DNA of 64,000 nucleotides from Nocardioides zeae. Lineage in GTDB: Bacteria > Actinomycetota > Actinomycetes > Propionibacteriales > Nocardioidaceae. Numbering within the stretch: the first letter of the stretch is position 1; each line of letters starts with the position of its first letter. The DNA lies in assembly GCF_030818655.1 (NCBI RefSeq), contig NZ_JAUTAN010000001.1:62001-126000 (forward strand), in the 5' to 3' direction. Positions 63,286 to 64,000 of this stretch are shown piece after piece. The translations under genes were made by a program, and so were the position numbers. Below the pieces are notes generated by a model. It was not told where the DNA came from and did no database searches. It saw only the letters and a list, made by a program, of their open reading frames with translations.

Positions 63286-64000
63286 AGCCGCCCCAGGAGG
63301 GTCGCGACGGCCTCGCGCAGCACGGCCGTCGGGTCGTCGGGGAGGTTCGTGGCGCGCCAGGCGACGTGCTTGTCGGGTCGCACCAGGACCGCCCCGGACT
63401 CCTCCACCTCGCGCAGCTTGGCCCAGTCGAAGTAGAGGTCCTCCACCGCACGGCCCGGGCCGATCACGACGGTCGCGAGCGGGATCCCGAGGTCGGACGC
63501 GACCGCGGCGGCGGCGTCGCTCCACGCCTCGCCGGTGATGCCCGTCAGCAGTGTCCAGCGCGCGTAGGGCGCGAGGTCCATGAGGGCGTGCTTGGTGACG
63601 TTGTCGCCGACCCACGCGTGCGGCAGGTGGGCGCCGGGCGAGGTCGACATGACGTGGTAGAGGTCCGCGTCGCGGCTCGGCGCGGGCCGGGTGCCGTCGG
63701 ACAGGATCGCGCTCGACTCGTAGAACTGCCCGAGCTCCACCCCGTGGGCGTTGAACTCGTAGTTCTTGGTCTCCATCGCCTTCACGAGGGCGGCCCGCTT
63801 CCGCGCGCCCTCCGGCGTCGCCGCCTTCCGCTCCTCGAGCGCCGCTGCCATCTCCTCGCCCTGGAGCCCCACGACGCCGAGGGCCTCGAAGAGGTCGCCG
63901 AACTCGCGGGCGGAGCGGTTGGCGCGCGTCACGATGCGCTGCGCGACCGGGGCCCGCTCGGCCTCGTAGGAGTCGAGGAGCGAGGGCGCGGCGTACCCCT
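63282..64000 (-). CDS. FAD-dependent aromatic hydroxylase (resorcinol/phenol type), C-terminal part
   Basis: Partial: the frame is open at the right edge, and about 238 residues are visible. [23 protein letters not shown] is the end of the FAD-binding monooxygenase domain of the PheA/TfdB family, followed by the thioredoxin-like C-terminal domain ([48 protein letters not shown]). It would hydroxylate resorcinol or a phenol to hydroxyquinol, the substrate of the dioxygenase two genes on. The N-terminal FAD motif is outside the window. Confidence 0.88.
   Translation of the reverse strand, partial: GYAAPSLLDSYEAERAPVAQRIVTRANRSAREFGDLFEALGVVGLQGEEMAAALEERKAATPEGARKRAALVKAMETKNYEFNAHGVELGQFYESSAILSDGTRPAPSRDADLYHVMSTSPGAHLPHAWVGDNVTKHALMDLAPYARWTLLTGITGEAWSDAAAAVASDLGIPLATVVIGPGRAVEDLYFDWAKLREVEESGAVLVRPDKHVAWRATNLPDDPTAVLREAVATLLGRL

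Overview
The window is very GC-rich, densely coded DNA from an actinobacterium. Several features point to the Nocardioides/Nocardioidaceae area: a fused FO synthase (fbiC, coenzyme F420), a DUF222/13E12 HNH protein, an iron box of the DtxR/IdeR type, a mycobacterial-style Flp/Tad pilus cluster, and many genes whose start lies 6-8 bases after a TANNNT -10 element (leaderless mRNAs). The genus is inference. No rRNA, tRNA or CRISPR array was found.

Layout. 1-4.4 kb: end of an aldehyde dehydrogenase, a GMC (ChoD-like) oxidoreductase with a four-cysteine cluster, guaA, and a small LapA-like membrane protein. 4.5-10.5 kb: an NtaA/SnaA-type flavin monooxygenase, then a ROK regulator divergent from a xylose-type ABC importer (xylFGH). 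10.5-19.3 kb: a P450, a siderophore-binding lipoprotein divergent from an AraC regulator across an iron box and a phased direct repeat, fbiC, an acyl-CoA dehydrogenase divergent from a MerR regulator, and a NagD-like phosphatase. 19.5-22.5 kb: a 1,005-residue secreted protein with a LytM-like domain, GGAP repeats and FN3 domains. 22.7-28 kb: a Tad pilus operon. 28-40.6 kb: an L-arabinose regulon: two LacI regulators, an aldose epimerase, a YtfQRT-YjfF-type pentose/furanose ABC importer and araBDA, with three copies of a TGTNANCGNTNACA-like operator. 40.7-46.6 kb: pseudouridine salvage (psuK-psuG), an ABC-F protein, a GrpB-family protein and a DUF222-HNH protein. 46.7-55.2 kb: prfB and ftsE-ftsX-M23-smpB, the conserved cell-division/translation block, interrupted by a gluconate permease/USP pair and a lipoprotein; then an amidohydrolase. 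61.3-64 kb: a hydroxyquinol/resorcinol degradation operon on the minus strand.

The most unusual region is 56.24-61.13 kb. A 2-oxoglutarate/Fe(II) oxygenase gene is split: its first 15 codons lie at 61.13-61.17 kb and the rest at 55.25-56.24 kb. Between the halves is a foreign segment of about 4.9 kb. It carries a plasmid-like operon (unknown gene, a ParA lacking the signature lysine, a small possible DNA-binding partner, two unknown genes), an HTH/nucleotidyltransferase pair that resembles a toxin-antitoxin module, and six copies of an 18-bp palindrome, GTGATTCC-(AC/GT)-GGAATCAC. Three gaps between copies are 1,252-1,258 bp and two are 77-79 bp. I did not see these palindromes elsewhere in the window.

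Two further intergenic repeat families occur: a 48-bp dyad element (three full copies and a half copy) and a 129-bp direct repeat. Four genes (ROK regulator, AraC regulator, ABC-F, ftsX) each carry a single frameshift, three of them +1. Because ftsX is a conserved core gene, base-calling errors are as likely as real mutations.
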